From Melaminivora jejuensis (GTDB lineage: Bacteria > Pseudomonadota > Gammaproteobacteria > Burkholderiales > Burkholderiaceae_C), in assembly GCF_017811175.1 (NCBI RefSeq), contig NZ_JACWIJ010000002.1:2728001-2792000 (forward strand): a stretch of 64,000 nt of DNA, read 5' to 3'. The position numbers and the translations under genes were made by a program. The notes beneath the pieces are model-generated. The model ran no database searches, had not been told where the DNA came from, and saw only the letters and a list, made by a program, of their open reading frames with translations. How positions within the stretch are numbered: the stretch's first letter is position 1; the number at the start of each line of letters is the position of its first letter. Positions 27,796-37,790 of this stretch are shown one piece after another.

Positions 27796-27844
27796 CTGTG
27801 CCAAGACGCTTGCCGCACACAAAATGTTTTATCGATAATCAATC

Positions 27845-29563
27845 ATGTCCATGCTGCCTGCCCTGCCCGCTGATGCCGACCTGCGCCGCCAGGTGCAGTT
27901 CTCCTCGACCGATGGCCGCATCTGGTTGGCCGGCCAGCGCATGGTGCTGATGCACGCGGCCTCGCTGGGCATACTGCGCCGCGAGCTGATCCAGACCCTG
28001 GGGCACGCCGGCGCGCGGCGCATGTTGCTGCGCGTGGGCTATGCCTCAGGCGAGCGCGACGCGGCCCTGGCGCACCATTTGCGCGCCGGCGCGGACGACT
28101 TCGCGCGCTTTGCCGTCGGCCCGCAGCTGCACATGCTGGAGGGCGCGGTGCAGGTCACGCCCGAGCTGCTGGAGCTCGATGCCGTCAGCGGCCACTTTCA
28201 CGGCATCTTCCGCTGGGATCACTCCTGGGAGGTGGAGACGCACCTGCGCGACTTCGGCGCCCAGCGCGATCCGGTGTGTTGGACGCTGCTGGGCTACGCC
28301 TCGGGCTATACCAGCGCCTTCATGGGCCGGCAGATCTTCTACAAGGAAGTCGCCTGCCACGCCTGCGGCGCGGCGCACTGCCGCATAGAGGGCCGGCCCG
28401 TAGGCGACTGGCCCGACGGCGCGCAACTGGCCACCGACTACGCGCCGGGCGCCGTCAGCGCCCCACCCGGGCGCGAGGAGGCCGGGGCCGACGGCGCAGC
28501 GCCCCACATTTCGGCCCCGGCCCCCGCCGAAGACCAGCCGGCCACCAGCGCCGACGCCCTGGGCCAGCTGATTGGCCGCTCGGCCGCCTTCACGGTGGCC
28601 ACGCAGCTACTGCGCAAGGCCGCCGGCACGCAGGTCACGGTGCTGCTGGGCGGCGAGACCGGCGTGGGCAAGGAACGCTTCGCCCGCGCCCTGCACGCCC
28701 TGAGCCCGCGCGCAGCCAAGCCCTTCGTCGCCGTCAACTGCGCCGCCCTGCCCGGCGAGCTGATCGAGTCCGAGCTGTTCGGCACGGAAAAAGGCGCCTA
28801 CACCGGCGCCGACGCGGCCCGCCCCGGGCGTTTCGAGCGCGCGCACGGCGGCACGCTGTTCCTGGACGAGCTGGGCGAGCTGTCGCTGCCGGCGCAGGCC
28901 AAGCTGCTGCGCGTGCTGCAGGAGGGCGAGGTCGAGCGCCTGGGTGCCACGCACACGCGCCAGGTCGATGTGCGCCTGGTCGGCGCCACGCACGTGGACT
29001 TGGCCGAGGCGGTGCGCGCCGGGCGCTTCCGCCAGGACTTGTACTACCGGCTGAACGTCTATCCCATCCGCATCCCGCCGCTGCGCGAGCGGCTCGAAGA
29101 CATCGAGCCTTTTGCCCGGCACCTGCTGGAGCGCTTTGCCCGGCTGCACGACAAGCACGTCGCCGGCTTCACCGACCGCGCCCTGGACGCGCTGCGCCAG
29201 CACGGCTGGCCGGGCAACGTGCGCGAGATGGAAAACCTGATCGAGCGCGGCGTGATCCTGGCCGACATCGGCCAGCCGCTGGATCTGGGCCAGCTCTTTC
29301 CCGAGCAGGCCGCCGGCGTCGGCGCCGCGCCCACGCACACGCTGCAAGCCTCGGGCCGGCTGCGCGCCGAGCAGCCGCCGGCACTGGGCGCGGCGCTGGT
29401 CGGGCAACTGCTGGCCCAGCCGCTGGACTTGCAGCGCCTGGAAACCCAGCTCATCGAAGAAGCGGTGGCGCGCAGCCAGGGCAACCTGGCCGCCGCCGCG
29501 CGGCTGCTGGGCCTGACGCGGCCCCAGCTGAGCTACCGCCTGAACAAGATCCGCAGCGATTGA
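27845..29563 (+). CDS. dmpR: DmpR/XylR-type sigma-54-dependent activator of phenol catabolism
   Basis: Senses phenols directly and activates the divergent sigma-54 promoter. The 572-residue product has an N-terminal XylR_N/V4R sensor (about 1-190) ending in the Cys cluster [15 protein letters not shown] linker precedes the AAA+ domain, which has Walker [10 protein letters not shown], the sigma-54 contact motif GAYTGA (Tyr instead of the usual Phe), Walker [11 protein letters not shown] and the R-finger region. A Fis-type helix-turn-helix ends the protein ([20 protein letters not shown]). The ATG at 27845 is the only sensible start. It is divergent from dmpK across a 247-base regulatory region. 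Confidence 0.95.
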   Translation: MSMLPALPADADLRRQVQFSSTDGRIWLAGQRMVLMHAASLGILRRELIQTLGHAGARRMLLRVGYASGERDAALAHHLRAGADDFARFAVGPQLHMLEGAVQVTPELLELDAVSGHFHGIFRWDHSWEVETHLRDFGAQRDPVCWTLLGYASGYTSAFMGRQIFYKEVACHACGAAHCRIEGRPVGDWPDGAQLATDYAPGAVSAPPGREEAGADGAAPHISAPAPAEDQPATSADALGQLIGRSAAFTVATQLLRKAAGTQVTVLLGGETGVGKERFARALHALSPRAAKPFVAVNCAALPGELIESELFGTEKGAYTGADAARPGRFERAHGGTLFLDELGELSLPAQAKLLRVLQEGEVERLGATHTRQVDVRLVGATHVDLAEAVRAGRFRQDLYYRLNVYPIRIPPLRERLEDIEPFARHLLERFARLHDKHVAGFTDRALDALRQHGWPGNVREMENLIERGVILADIGQPLDLGQLFPEQAAGVGAAPTHTLQASGRLRAEQPPALGAALVGQLLAQPLDLQRLETQLIEEAVARSQGNLAAAARLLGLTRPQLSYRLNKIRSD

Positions 29564-29599
29564 CGCATCGACCCGCACCGCACTGAAAGACCCCCGCAC

Positions 29600-30352
29600 A
29601 TGGCCAAGCGCAGCATCCTCAACGATCCGGGCGGGCGGGCCGAGGCCGCCGCCGGCAGTCCCACCACCTCGCGCACGCTGATCGAGCGCGCCTACGAGCA
29701 CCTGCGCGGCGACATCATCGAAGGCCGGCTGGCGCCGGGCGAGAAGCTGCGCGTGGAGCACCTCAAGGAGCGCTACGGCGTGAGCGCCGGCACGCTGCGC
29801 GAGGCCATCACCCGGCTGGCCAGCGACGCGCTGGTCAGCGCCCAGGGCCAGCGCGGCTTTCGCGTGGCGCCGATCGCGCTGGAGGAGCTGGAAGACCTGA
29901 CGCGGCTGCGCGTGCAGCTGGAGACCGAAGCATTGCGCCAATCCATGCGCAACGGCGGCCCAGACTGGCGCACCGCCGTGGACGAGGCCTTCGAGGCACT
30001 GTCGGCCGAGGAACCCATCCAGCCCGAGCGCCGGCCTCTGTGGGAGGCGCTGAACCTGCGCTTTCACGAGGCGCTGCTGTCGGGCCACGACTCGCAATGG
30101 ACGCTGCGCGTGCTGCGCCTGCTGTCGCGCCACAGCGAGCGCTACCGCTCGTATGCCATGGCGCTGCCGGGCAGCCGGCGCGACGTACACGCCGAGCACG
30201 AGGAGATCACCCGCTACGCCCTGGCCGGCCAGGAGGCGCGCGCCGCGCTGGCGCTGGAGGCGCACATCCGCGCCACGCCCGACCTGCTGATCCAGGCGCT
30301 GCGCGAGGGACGGGTGGTGCTGCCGCAGCACGCGGCGGAGGCCGGAGGGTAG
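29600..30352 (+). CDS. GntR-family (FadR/FCD) regulator next to dmpR, AphS-like
   Basis: The 250-residue product has a winged helix (YEHLRGDIIEGRLAPGEKLR, then YGVSAGTLREAITRLASDAL) and an all-helical FCD ligand-binding domain with likely metal-binding residues (Asp/His in NLRFHEALLSGHDS and HAEHEEI). In Comamonas testosteroni a GntR repressor, AphS, silences the phenol operon, and this gene sits where such a repressor would be expected, 36 bases behind dmpR. Direct evidence for its operator is limited to the palindromes upstream of dmpK. It is convergent with the M48 gene. Confidence 0.85.
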   Translation: MAKRSILNDPGGRAEAAAGSPTTSRTLIERAYEHLRGDIIEGRLAPGEKLRVEHLKERYGVSAGTLREAITRLASDALVSAQGQRGFRVAPIALEELEDLTRLRVQLETEALRQSMRNGGPDWRTAVDEAFEALSAEEPIQPERRPLWEALNLRFHEALLSGHDSQWTLRVLRLLSRHSERYRSYAMALPGSRRDVHAEHEEITRYALAGQEARAALALEAHIRATPDLLIQALREGRVVLPQHAAEAGG

Positions 30353-30396
30353 GGGCGTTGTGCATCTGGCGTTGCGCGGGCTGTTCACGCACAACC

Positions 30397-31289
30397 TCAG
30401 CGCCGGCGCGCCTGCTCGTACAGCCCCTCGACGCGCGGCACGTTGCTTTGCAGCTCGCGGATGCGCTCCGGGCCGCTGGGGTGGGTGGACAGGAAGGCGA
30501 TGCCGCCCTGGCCCGTGGCCTCGCCCATCTTGCGCCACAGGCTGACGGCGGCCTGCGGGTCGTAGCCGGCGCGCGCCGCCAGCTCCAGGCCAACCAGATC
30601 GGCCTCGGTCTCGTCGGAGCGGCTGAACTTCAGCGTCAGCAGCTGCGTGCCCAGGTTGGCCGCCATGTTGCCCAGATCGCCCAGGCCCAGCAGCTGCGCG
30701 CCCAGCGACAGGCCGATGCCCGTGGCCTGCGTCTTGGCGATGCGCGCGCGGGCGTGCTCGCGCAGGGCGTGCGCCATCTCGTGGCCCATGACCATGGCGA
30801 TCTCGTCATCCGTCAGGCGCAGTTGATCCAGGATGCCGGTGTAGAAGGCGATCTTGCCGCCGGGCATACAGAAGGCGTTGATCTGCTGGCTGCCGATCAA
30901 GTTGACCTCCCAGCGCCAGTCGCGTGCGCGCGGGTTCCACTGCACGGCAAAGGGGATCAGCCGCGTGGCGATGGCGCGCAGCTTGACCAGTTGCGGATGG
31001 CCATCGGGGCCAGGGCGCGCTTGGCGCGGGCCTGCTCCAGCATCTGCTGGTATTGCTGCGTGGCCGAGCTCTCCAGCGTCTCGGCGGGCACCAGGCTGCG
31101 CATCCGCGAGGCGCCGCCGACATCGACCTGGGCCGCCGCCGGCAGCGCCGCGCCAGCGCCAGCGACGGCAGCGGCCAGCACGAAGGCCCGGCGTGCGCTC
31201 CAGACGCGGCAGCAGTCGCAGACAGGAGCGGCAGAGACCGCAGAGGCAGCAGGAGCGGCGGGCGGGCGGGAGGAATTCGGGCGGTGCAT
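30397..31289 (-). pseudogene. M48-family metalloprotease, interrupted by a 1-base frameshift (or sequencing indel)
   Basis: Periplasmic or membrane-associated zinc protease of the BepA/YggG type. The N-terminal part (from MHRPNSS at 31289) has a signal peptide (AFVLAAAVAGAGAALPAAAQ) and reads to ARAKRALAP. The downstream part, in another frame, contains IPFAVQWNPRARDW, the zinc motif MVMGHEMAHALREHA and the third ligand in RSDETEADLVGLEL. The frames join if one C is added at the C4 run 31006-31009 (minus strand), giving an uninterrupted product of 297 residues, a normal family length. Because the repair is so clean, a sequencing error is as likely as a real pseudogene. Confidence 0.82.
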
Positions 31290-31373
31290 GGTGGGCGCAA
31301 GTCTATGTCTGCAGCAGCCCGGCGCTGCAGGACGAGGCCGGCTGGCGCTGCCGGCAATGGGCGTTTTCAAACA

Positions 31374-31430
31374 TTTTGATAGCTGCCGGCGCTTGCCAGT
31401 ATTGGCTTTGGAGCTGATTTGACTGTATTT
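31374..31430 (+). repeat. Dispersed intergenic repeat, copy 5
   Basis: Plus strand TTTGATAGCTGCCGGCGCTT, then GCTTTGGAGCTGATTTGACT. It is one arm of an inverted pair with copy 6, with about 85 bases between. The ~300 bases between the M48 gene and the EamA gene (31290-31588) hold these two copies and no gene that I can support. Confidence 0.8.
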
Positions 31431-31515
31431 TCAAGAAATCATGCGCCCAGGCGGCAGCTACGGGCCGGCAACCGCCTGAAAAACCGTCCAGAAACGCCAA
31501 AACATCACTGGAATA

Positions 31516-31570
31516 ATCATGAAATCAGGCTCAAACCCTTGCCTGGAAAGCGCTGACAGCTATCAAAAAA
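31516..31570 (-). repeat. Dispersed intergenic repeat, copy 6 (inverted relative to copy 5)
   Basis: Plus strand ATGAAATCAGGCTCAAACCC, then AAAGCGCTGACAGCTATCAA, the reverse complement of the consensus. It ends about 20 bases before the EamA stop codon. Confidence 0.8.
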
Positions 31571-31588
31571 TGTTCCCTGAAACCGCTT

Positions 31589-32485
31589 TCAGGCCTGCCT
31601 TTGCCCACGCAGCTCGGCCACGATGACCAGCAGCAGCCCGGCCAGCACCGCTGCCAGGCCGCCGAAAGCCAGGGCGCCGGGGCGCTCGCCGACGATGGCA
31701 ATGGCCAGCGCGAAGGCGGTAACCGGCTCGGCCAATGCCAGCGTCACCGCCGTGGCGCCGCTGATGCGCCGCAGCGCCGTGCTGAACAGCAGGTAGGCCA
31801 GGCCCGTGGCCACCAGCCCCAGGTAAATGACCACGGCCCAGGTGCCAGGCTGCGGCGCCGGCACGCCGCCCAGCATCAGCGCCAGCGGCAGCGCCAGCAC
31901 GGCGGCCCCGCCAAAGGCTGCCAGGTTGGCCCGCGCCGCGCCAACCTGCGCGACCAGCTGCTGGTTGACCAGGGCATAGCCGGCATAGGACAGGCCGGCC
32001 AGCAGGCACAAGGCGATGCCTGCCACCGATACGCCGGCAGCGCCGCCGCCCTGCCCGTCCAGCACCAGGGCCGCGCCGCCGGCCACGCCCAGCAGCGTGC
32101 CCAGCCACCACAGCGCCGGCGGCAGGCGACGCAGCAGCGCAGTCTGCAGCACCCCGGCCCAGATCGGCCCGCTGCCGATGGCCAGCGCCGTGCCCAGGGC
32201 GACGCCGGCGGCCTTGACGCCGGCAAAAAAGCTCAGGTTGTAGGCCGCCACGCAAATGGCCGCCAGCAGCGCTGCGCCGCGTGGCAAGGGTGCGGGGCCG
32301 GCGTCCTGGCGCCGTGCCAGCCGGGCCAGCAGGGCGAAGAAGACGCTGGCCACGGCCAGGCGCAGCGCGCCGATCCAGTAGGGCGAGAGCTGATCGGGCG
32401 CCAGGCTTTGCGCCGTGCCGGTCGTGCCCCACAGCATGGCGGCCAGCAGCACCAGCGCAATGCCGGGCAGGGAGGATGCGGTCAT
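31589..32485 (-). CDS. EamA-family (DMT) inner-membrane transporter
   Basis: The 298-residue product is highly hydrophobic, with about ten membrane helices arranged as two EamA repeats. The first begins IALVLLAAMLWGTTGTAQSL and the second SVAGIALCLLAGLSYAGYAL. The Trp-Gly-Thr motif near the start and the Pro in the fourth helix (LAEPVTAFALAI) are typical. Substrate unknown; relatives export amino acids or metabolites. Divergent from ampG. Confidence 0.85.
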   Translation of the reverse strand: MTASSLPGIALVLLAAMLWGTTGTAQSLAPDQLSPYWIGALRLAVASVFFALLARLARRQDAGPAPLPRGAALLAAICVAAYNLSFFAGVKAAGVALGTALAIGSGPIWAGVLQTALLRRLPPALWWLGTLLGVAGGAALVLDGQGGGAAGVSVAGIALCLLAGLSYAGYALVNQQLVAQVGAARANLAAFGGAAVLALPLALMLGGVPAPQPGTWAVVIYLGLVATGLAYLLFSTALRRISGATAVTLALAEPVTAFALAIAIVGERPGALAFGGLAAVLAGLLLVIVAELRGQRQA

Positions 32486-32602
32486 GGGCGGCGATCATGC
32501 CAGCGGCACACCCCCTGCAAGCAGCCTGCAGGCGCCGGGGGCTGCGGATAATGACCCGCCCGCCCCGCACCTTGCCTGTCCTCCAGCCACGCTGCCAGCC
32601 CC

Positions 32603-33955
32603 ATGCCCGCCCCTTTGCCAGCCCCCGCGCCCGCCACCCCCACCCGCCGCTCCTGGCGCCAGGCGCTGCGCGTCTATCTGGAGCCGGCCAGCCTACGGAT
32701 GCTGGCGCTGGGTTTTTCTGCCGGGCTGCCGCTGCTGCTGGTGCTGGGCACGCTGTCGTTCTGGCTGCGCGAGGCCGGGGTGGATCGCACCACCATCGGC
32801 TACCTGTCCTGGGTCGGGCTGGCCTACGCCTTCAAGTGGGTCTGGTCGCCGCTGGTCGATCGGATGCCGCTGCCACTGCTCACGCGCTGGCTGGGCCGGC
32901 GGCGCAGCTGGCTGCTGCTGGCGCAGGCGCTGGTGATGGCCGGCCTGGCCGGCATGGCCTGGCAAGACCCGCGCGCCGATCTGGCGGCGCTGGTGTGGTG
33001 CGCGCTGGCCGTGGCCTTCGGCTCGGCCACGCAGGACATCGCACTGGACGCCTTTCGCATCGAGTCCGCCGACGCCGACCGCCAGGCCGCGCTGGCCGCC
33101 ACCTACCAGACCGGCTACCGCCTGGCCATGATCTGGGCCGGTGCCGGCGTGCTGTGGCTGGCCGCGCGTGCCGAGGCCGGCGGCATCGCCGGCTACCAGC
33201 CGCTGGCCTGGCGCACGGCCTATCTGGCCATGGCCGCGTCCATGCTGGTGGGCGTGTTCACGGTGCTGCTGTCGCCCGAGCCGGAGCCGCGCCCGCTGCC
33301 TGCGGCACGCAGCGCTGCCGAGTGGCTGCGCGGCGCGCTGGTCGCGCCGTTTGCCGACTTCATCCGCCGCTACCGCTGGCAGGCGGCGCTGGTGCTGGCC
33401 TTGATTGCCGTCTATCGCATCGCCGACGTGGTCATGGGCATCATGGCCAACCCCTTTTATGTGGACATGGGTTTTTCCAAGGACGAAGTGGCTGCGGTGA
33501 CCAAGGTCTATGGCGTGGCCATGACGCTGGCCGGCGCCTTCGTCGGCGGCGCCATGGCGATGCGCTGGGGCGTGATGCGCGTGCTGATGCTGGGAGCAGT
33601 GCTATCAGCGGCCAGCAACCTGCTGTTTGCCTGGCTGGCCACGCGCGGGCACGACGTGGCCGGGCTGGTCTTCGTGGTGTCGGCGGACAACCTGGCCGGC
33701 GGCATCGCCTCGGCGGCCTTCATCGCCTATTTGTCGGGCCTGACCAATGTGCAGTACTCGGCCACGCAGTACGCGCTGTTCAGCTCCATGATGCTGCTGC
33801 TGCCCAAATGGCTGGCGGGCTTTTCCGGCGCCTTCGTCGATGCCCACGGCTACGCCACATTTTTTGTCGGCACGGCGCTGCTGGGCGCGCCGGTGCTGCT
33901 GCTGGTGGCGCTGGCCGCCAGGGTAAAAACCACAGAAACCGCCGCAAACCCTTGA
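32603..33955 (+). CDS. ampG: AmpG-type MFS transporter (muropeptide permease family)
   Basis: Proton-driven importer of GlcNAc-anhydroMurNAc peptides in wall recycling, by homology. The 450-residue product has about 12-14 membrane segments. AmpG features are GFSAGLPLLLVLGTLSFWLR, VGLAYAFKWVWSPLVDRMPL and the DAFRIE motif in TQDIALDAFRIESAD. The last residues (AANP-stop) come from a dispersed-repeat copy, which supplies the TGA. It precedes a two-component pair on the same strand. Confidence 0.88.
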   Translation: MPAPLPAPAPATPTRRSWRQALRVYLEPASLRMLALGFSAGLPLLLVLGTLSFWLREAGVDRTTIGYLSWVGLAYAFKWVWSPLVDRMPLPLLTRWLGRRRSWLLLAQALVMAGLAGMAWQDPRADLAALVWCALAVAFGSATQDIALDAFRIESADADRQAALAATYQTGYRLAMIWAGAGVLWLAARAEAGGIAGYQPLAWRTAYLAMAASMLVGVFTVLLSPEPEPRPLPAARSAAEWLRGALVAPFADFIRRYRWQAALVLALIAVYRIADVVMGIMANPFYVDMGFSKDEVAAVTKVYGVAMTLAGAFVGGAMAMRWGVMRVLMLGAVLSAASNLLFAWLATRGHDVAGLVFVVSADNLAGGIASAAFIAYLSGLTNVQYSATQYALFSSMMLLLPKWLAGFSGAFVDAHGYATFFVGTALLGAPVLLLVALAARVKTTETAANP

Positions 33956-33985
33956 TGGGCAAGCGCTAGCAGCTATCAAAAAAGC
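33935..33985 (-). repeat. Dispersed intergenic repeat, copy 7
   Basis: Plus strand GCCGCAAACCCTTGATGGGC, then AAGCGCTAGCAGCTATCAAA. It overlaps the last codons and stop of ampG. Confidence 0.8.
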
Positions 33986-34054
33986 ATTTCATCTTTACCG
34001 CTGCTTTACCCGCAGGACAAACCTGTGCCACAGCCCGCACCCAGGATACGTGCC

Positions 34055-34771
34055 ATGAGTTCCCAGCTGCTGATGATCGAAGACGACGCGCGCCTGGCGC
34101 ACATGGTCAGCGACTACCTGGCCCAATCGGGCCTGCAAGTGCTGCACCGTGGCGATGGCGAGGGCGGCCTGGAGCTGCTGCAAAACCCCGCCGGCGCGCC
34201 ACTGCCCGAGTTGGTCATCCTCGACCTGATGCTGCCTGGCATGGACGGCCTGGAGGTCTGCCGGCGCATCCGCGCGCTGCCGGGCAGCGCGGCGCGCCTG
34301 CCCATCCTGATGCTCACCGCCAAGGGCGACGCCATGGATCGCGTCATCGGCCTGGAAATCGGCGCCGACGACTACCTGCCCAAGCCCTTCGAGCCGCGCG
34401 AGTTGCTGGCGCGCATCCGGGCGCTCCTGCGCCGGCGCGAGGCCGGCAGCCAGCCCGCGGCCAACGTGCTGCGCTTTGGCAGCCTGGAGATCGACCGCGA
34501 CGCGCGCACCGTGAGCGTGGCCGGACAGCCGGCGGAGCTGACCTCCTACCAGTTCGACCTGCTGGTGACCATGGCCGAGCGCGCCGGGCGCGTGCTCACG
34601 CGCGAACAGATCATGGAGGCCGTGCGCGGGCGCGAGCTGGAGGCGTTCGACCGCTCCATCGACGTCCACATGGGCCGCATCCGCGCCGCCATCGAGGCCG
34701 ACCCCAAAACGCCCCGGCGCATCCTCACGGTGCGCGGCGTAGGCTATGTCTTTGCGCGCCAGCAGGACTGA
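34055..34771 (+). CDS. OmpR-family response regulator
   Basis: The 238-residue product has a receiver domain (acidic pair in MIEDDARL, phospho-acceptor Asp in VILDLMLPGMDGLEV, Lys in YLPKPFEPREL) and a C-terminal winged helix (TSYQFDLLVTMAERAGRVLT, then RTVRGVGYVF-like end). I start at MSSQLLMIEDD (34055), ten codons inside the longer open frame. The kinase gene starts 26 bases downstream. The stimulus is unknown; AmpG upstream raises a cell-wall connection but does not prove it. Confidence 0.9.
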   Translation: MSSQLLMIEDDARLAHMVSDYLAQSGLQVLHRGDGEGGLELLQNPAGAPLPELVILDLMLPGMDGLEVCRRIRALPGSAARLPILMLTAKGDAMDRVIGLEIGADDYLPKPFEPRELLARIRALLRRREAGSQPAANVLRFGSLEIDRDARTVSVAGQPAELTSYQFDLLVTMAERAGRVLTREQIMEAVRGRELEAFDRSIDVHMGRIRAAIEADPKTPRRILTVRGVGYVFARQQD

Positions 34772-34796
34772 CGGCGCCGGTCGAAGGAGTGCGGCC

Positions 34797-36247
34797 ATGG
34801 CCCTGATGAGCCCCACCAGCCCCCTGGCGCGGCGCCTGTACCTGCGCATCTGGCTGGCTGTGGCCGCCAGCCTGGCGGTGTTCGCGCTGATCGTCGGCTA
34901 CGCCTGGCGCGTGGCTGCCGAGCACAACGCCCAGCGCCTGGAGGCCCAGCCCGGGCGCGAGCTGCAATTGCTGGCGCCCGATGGCCGCGTGCTGCTGCAG
35001 GGCCTGTCCACACGCGTCACGGGCGAGCCGGAAGCCGGCCTGCAACTGCGCATCGAGGCCGAGGACGGCCAGTCCTACCGCCTGCGCCTGGCGCCGCGCG
35101 AGCGAGCGCCAGGCCACGAGCGCCGCGGCGCAGCCTTCTGGCTGCGCCCGCCCTATGGCTTCGCCTGGACGCTGGCGCTGGCCGGACTGGCCGTGAGCGT
35201 GGCCCTGTTCCCCATCATCCGGCGCCTGCTGCAGCGCCTGGAGCAGCTCGAACGCAGCGTGCAGCGCTTTGGCGAGGGCGACCTGTCGGCGCGCGTACAC
35301 GAACAGGGACACGACGAGGTGGCACGCCTGGCGCAGCGCTTCAACGCCTCGGCAGCGCGCATTGAGGCGCTGGTGGCATCGCACAAGTCGCTGCTGGCCA
35401 ATGCCTCGCACGAGCTGCGCTCGCCGCTGACGCGCATCCGCATGGGCCTGGAGCTGCTGCACGGCAGCACCGACCTGGGCGCCGCGCGCGCCGAGATCGA
35501 GCGCAACATCGCCGAGCTCGATCAGCTGGTCGATGAAATCCTGCTGGCCAGCCGGCTGGACGCCGGCGCCTTTGCCGGCGACAGCTTCGAGAGCGTCGAT
35601 CTGCTGGGCCTGGCCGCCGAGGAGTGCGCCCGCGTCGATGCCGAACTGAGTGCCGGCAGTGCCGGCAGCAGCGGGAGCGACGACGGCGCGCAGGACATGG
35701 ACGGCGCAGGCGGCCCGCTGGAAGTCCACGGCGACGCCCGGCTGCTGCGCCGCGCCCTGCGCAACCTGCTGGAGAACGCGCGCCGCTACAGCCAGGGCGA
35801 GGTCACGCTGCACATCGCGCGGGTCGCGGACACGCATGGCCCTGGCAGCGCTGACGGCGCCGGCAACGCTGCTGGCGACGTCGGCCCGACACCCGGGCGG
35901 CTACCGCAGCGCCCGCCGCTGGCGCGGTCTGCGTGCTGCAGGTCTGCGACCACGGCCCTGGCGTGCCGCCGGCGCAGCGCGAGCGCATCTTCGAGCCGTT
36001 TTACCGCCTACCCGGCGCCAGCGAGCGCGCCGGCGGCGTCGGCCTGGGGCTGGCGCTGGTGCGCTCCATCGCCCAGCGCCACGGCGGCAGCGTGCAATGC
36101 ACGGCACGCCCGGACGGGCAGACGGGCGCATGCTTCGTGCTGCGCCTGCCGGTGCAGGCCGGGCCGGCGCCTGCCTTTGCCCCGGGCGCCCCGGGCGACC
36201 CGGCCAGCGCTGGCGGCATGGGCGCTGCGGCATCATCGCGGGCATGA
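34797..36247 (+). pseudogene. Sensor histidine kinase, with a 1-base frameshift before the ATP-binding core
   Basis: Partner of the response regulator just upstream; a good GAAGGAG precedes its ATG. The first frame encodes two membrane helices (about residues 14-35 and 121-140) around a short periplasmic loop, a HAMP segment, the H-box ASHELRSPLTRIRMG and the N-box LRNLLENARRYS. The G1 (CDHGPGV), F (FEPFYRL) and G2 (GVGLGLALV) boxes are in another frame. One added base in the Ala/Gly-rich linker, for example at the C3 run 35885-35887, joins them into 483 residues. It is either a real frameshift or a sequencing indel. The stop overlaps the next gene's ATG (ATGA). Confidence 0.82.
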
Positions 36248-37050
36248 CCCGCCCAGCCAAACCCACCTGCGCCCTTCCCTGCACCACCACCCCTGCACCC
36301 ATCCCAGGTGCCCCACTCGCCGCAGCACCGGCACCAGCCACGGCCCCCGTCATCGGCACGCTAGCCAGCGTGCTGACCGGCAAGGCCCGGCCCTATACCC
36401 GCCCCGGCAGCCTGAGCGCCATCGCCAAGCAGCCGCGCAGCGGGCCGGTAGCTACTCACGTGCAGGGCCTGGAGGGCGACGAGCAGGGCGATCTGCGCGT
36501 CCACGGCGGCCCGCTCAAGGCCGTGCATTGCTACGCCTGGGAGCAATACGCCCCCTGGCGCGCCGAGCTGGCCGGATACCCGCAGGCGCTGGCCCTGCTG
36601 GAGCAGCCGGGCGCCTTTGGCGAGAACTTCAGCCTACAGGGCATTGCCGAGGCCAGCGTCTGCCTGGGCGACCAGTGGCAAGTGGGCAGCGCCGTCTTTG
36701 AAGTCAGCCAGGGCCGCCAGCCGTGCTGGAAGCTGAGCGATCGTTTTGCCGTGCCCGGCATGGCGCTGCGCGTGCAGACCAGTCTGCGCACCGGCTGGTA
36801 TCTGCGCGTGCTGCAAGGCGGCCAGGTGCAGGCGGGCGACGCCGTGCGCCTGCTGTCGCGGCCCCACCCGGACTGGCCGCTGGCGCGCATCATGCAGACC
36901 ATCGCCACGGGCGAGTGCGCGCCGCCGCTCATGCGCCAGCTGCTGACCCTGCCGCTGCCGCCCAACTGGGAGCGGCTGTTTGCGCGCCGGCTGGACAGCG
37001 GCCAGGTCGAGGACTGGCGCTCGCGCCTCGATGGGGTGAAGCCGGGCTGA
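36244..37050 (+). CDS. MOSC-domain protein, YiiM type
   Basis: The 268-residue product resembles YiiM, a molybdenum-cofactor-dependent protein involved in detoxifying N-hydroxylated bases. It has a MOSC domain with GDEQGDLRVHGGPLKAVHCY and the conserved Cys in VSQGRQPCWKLSDRF. The first ~40 residues are Ala/Pro/Thr-rich and not part of the domain, so the true start might be further in. It overlaps the kinase stop by 4 bases and is followed by a clear terminator. Confidence 0.85.
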   Translation: MTRPAKPTCALPCTTTPAPIPGAPLAAAPAPATAPVIGTLASVLTGKARPYTRPGSLSAIAKQPRSGPVATHVQGLEGDEQGDLRVHGGPLKAVHCYAWEQYAPWRAELAGYPQALALLEQPGAFGENFSLQGIAEASVCLGDQWQVGSAVFEVSQGRQPCWKLSDRFAVPGMALRVQTSLRTGWYLRVLQGGQVQAGDAVRLLSRPHPDWPLARIMQTIATGECAPPLMRQLLTLPLPPNWERLFARRLDSGQVEDWRSRLDGVKPG

Positions 37051-37084
37051 GGCCTGCGTCCCCTTGGGTGCAGGCCGGTTTTTT
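37051..37084 (+). terminator. Rho-independent terminator after the MOSC gene
   Basis: Stem GGCCTGC (37051-37057) pairs with GCAGGCC (37070-37076), and six T residues follow at 37079-37084. It closes the response regulator-kinase-MOSC unit and begins at the base after the stop codon. Confidence 0.85.
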
Positions 37085-37132
37085 GAGGCAGTCAGGCGCT
37101 GCGGCATGATGCCGCCCGGAGGAGGAAAACCC

Positions 37133-37645
37133 ATGCTGATGACCCGCTGCGCCAAGGCCGTCATGGTGGCCTGCCTGGCCTTGTTTGCCGCCCTGGTGGC
37201 CTTCAACAACCTGGTGGACTACCGCGCCAACCTTGCCTTCGTCCAGCACGTGCTGGCCATGGATGACATCTTCGACGGCAGCCGGCACCTGATCCGCTGG
37301 CGGGCGATTCAAAGCCCGCTGCTGTGGCACACGCTGTATGGATTGATCATCGCCGGCGAGATCGCCACGGCGCTCCTTCTGGGCCGGGGCGCCTGGGCCT
37401 TGTGGCAGGCGCGGCACGCATCGGCGGCGCAATTCGCCCGCGCCAAGCACTGGGCCATGGCGGGCGTGCTGGCGGGCTTCGTGCTGTGGTTCCTGGGCTT
37501 CATGGTCATCGGCGGCGAGTGGTTTTTGATGTGGCAGTCACCGACCTGGAATGGGCAGGCGGGGGCGTTTCGGTTCTATATGACGCTGCTGGGGGTGGGG
37601 ATTTTTGTGAATCAGGGGGATGGGGAGGTGGCTCCCGTGGCCTGA
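37133..37645 (+). CDS. DUF2165-family small integral membrane protein
   Basis: The 170-residue product has four membrane helices (for example VMVACLALFAALVAFNNLVD and WAMAGVLAGFVLWFLGFMV) and the family motif HLIRWRAIQSPLLWH. Function unknown. GGAGGAAAACCC precedes the ATG at 37133 and fixes the start; upstream in-frame codons are terminator sequence. No partner gene is evident. Confidence 0.8.
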   Translation: MLMTRCAKAVMVACLALFAALVAFNNLVDYRANLAFVQHVLAMDDIFDGSRHLIRWRAIQSPLLWHTLYGLIIAGEIATALLLGRGAWALWQARHASAAQFARAKHWAMAGVLAGFVLWFLGFMVIGGEWFLMWQSPTWNGQAGAFRFYMTLLGVGIFVNQGDGEVAPVA

Positions 37646-37790
37646 GCCCGAGCCTGCTGCGTAGGGTGAGGGCGGGAGCTGATGCGGTGCGCTTCCAGGC
37701 ATCCTGCGGCAAACCCAAAGGCGGCAGGTATTCGATGACGAGTGACAGTCCGATCCAGCCTGATCGGCAGTGACTCCTCTTGCGTCCAGC

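Noticed and set aside
28607..30538. Open frame of 643 codons on the minus strand opposite dmpR and the GntR gene
   Set aside because: No domain, shadow composition, and both opposite genes have full family motifs.
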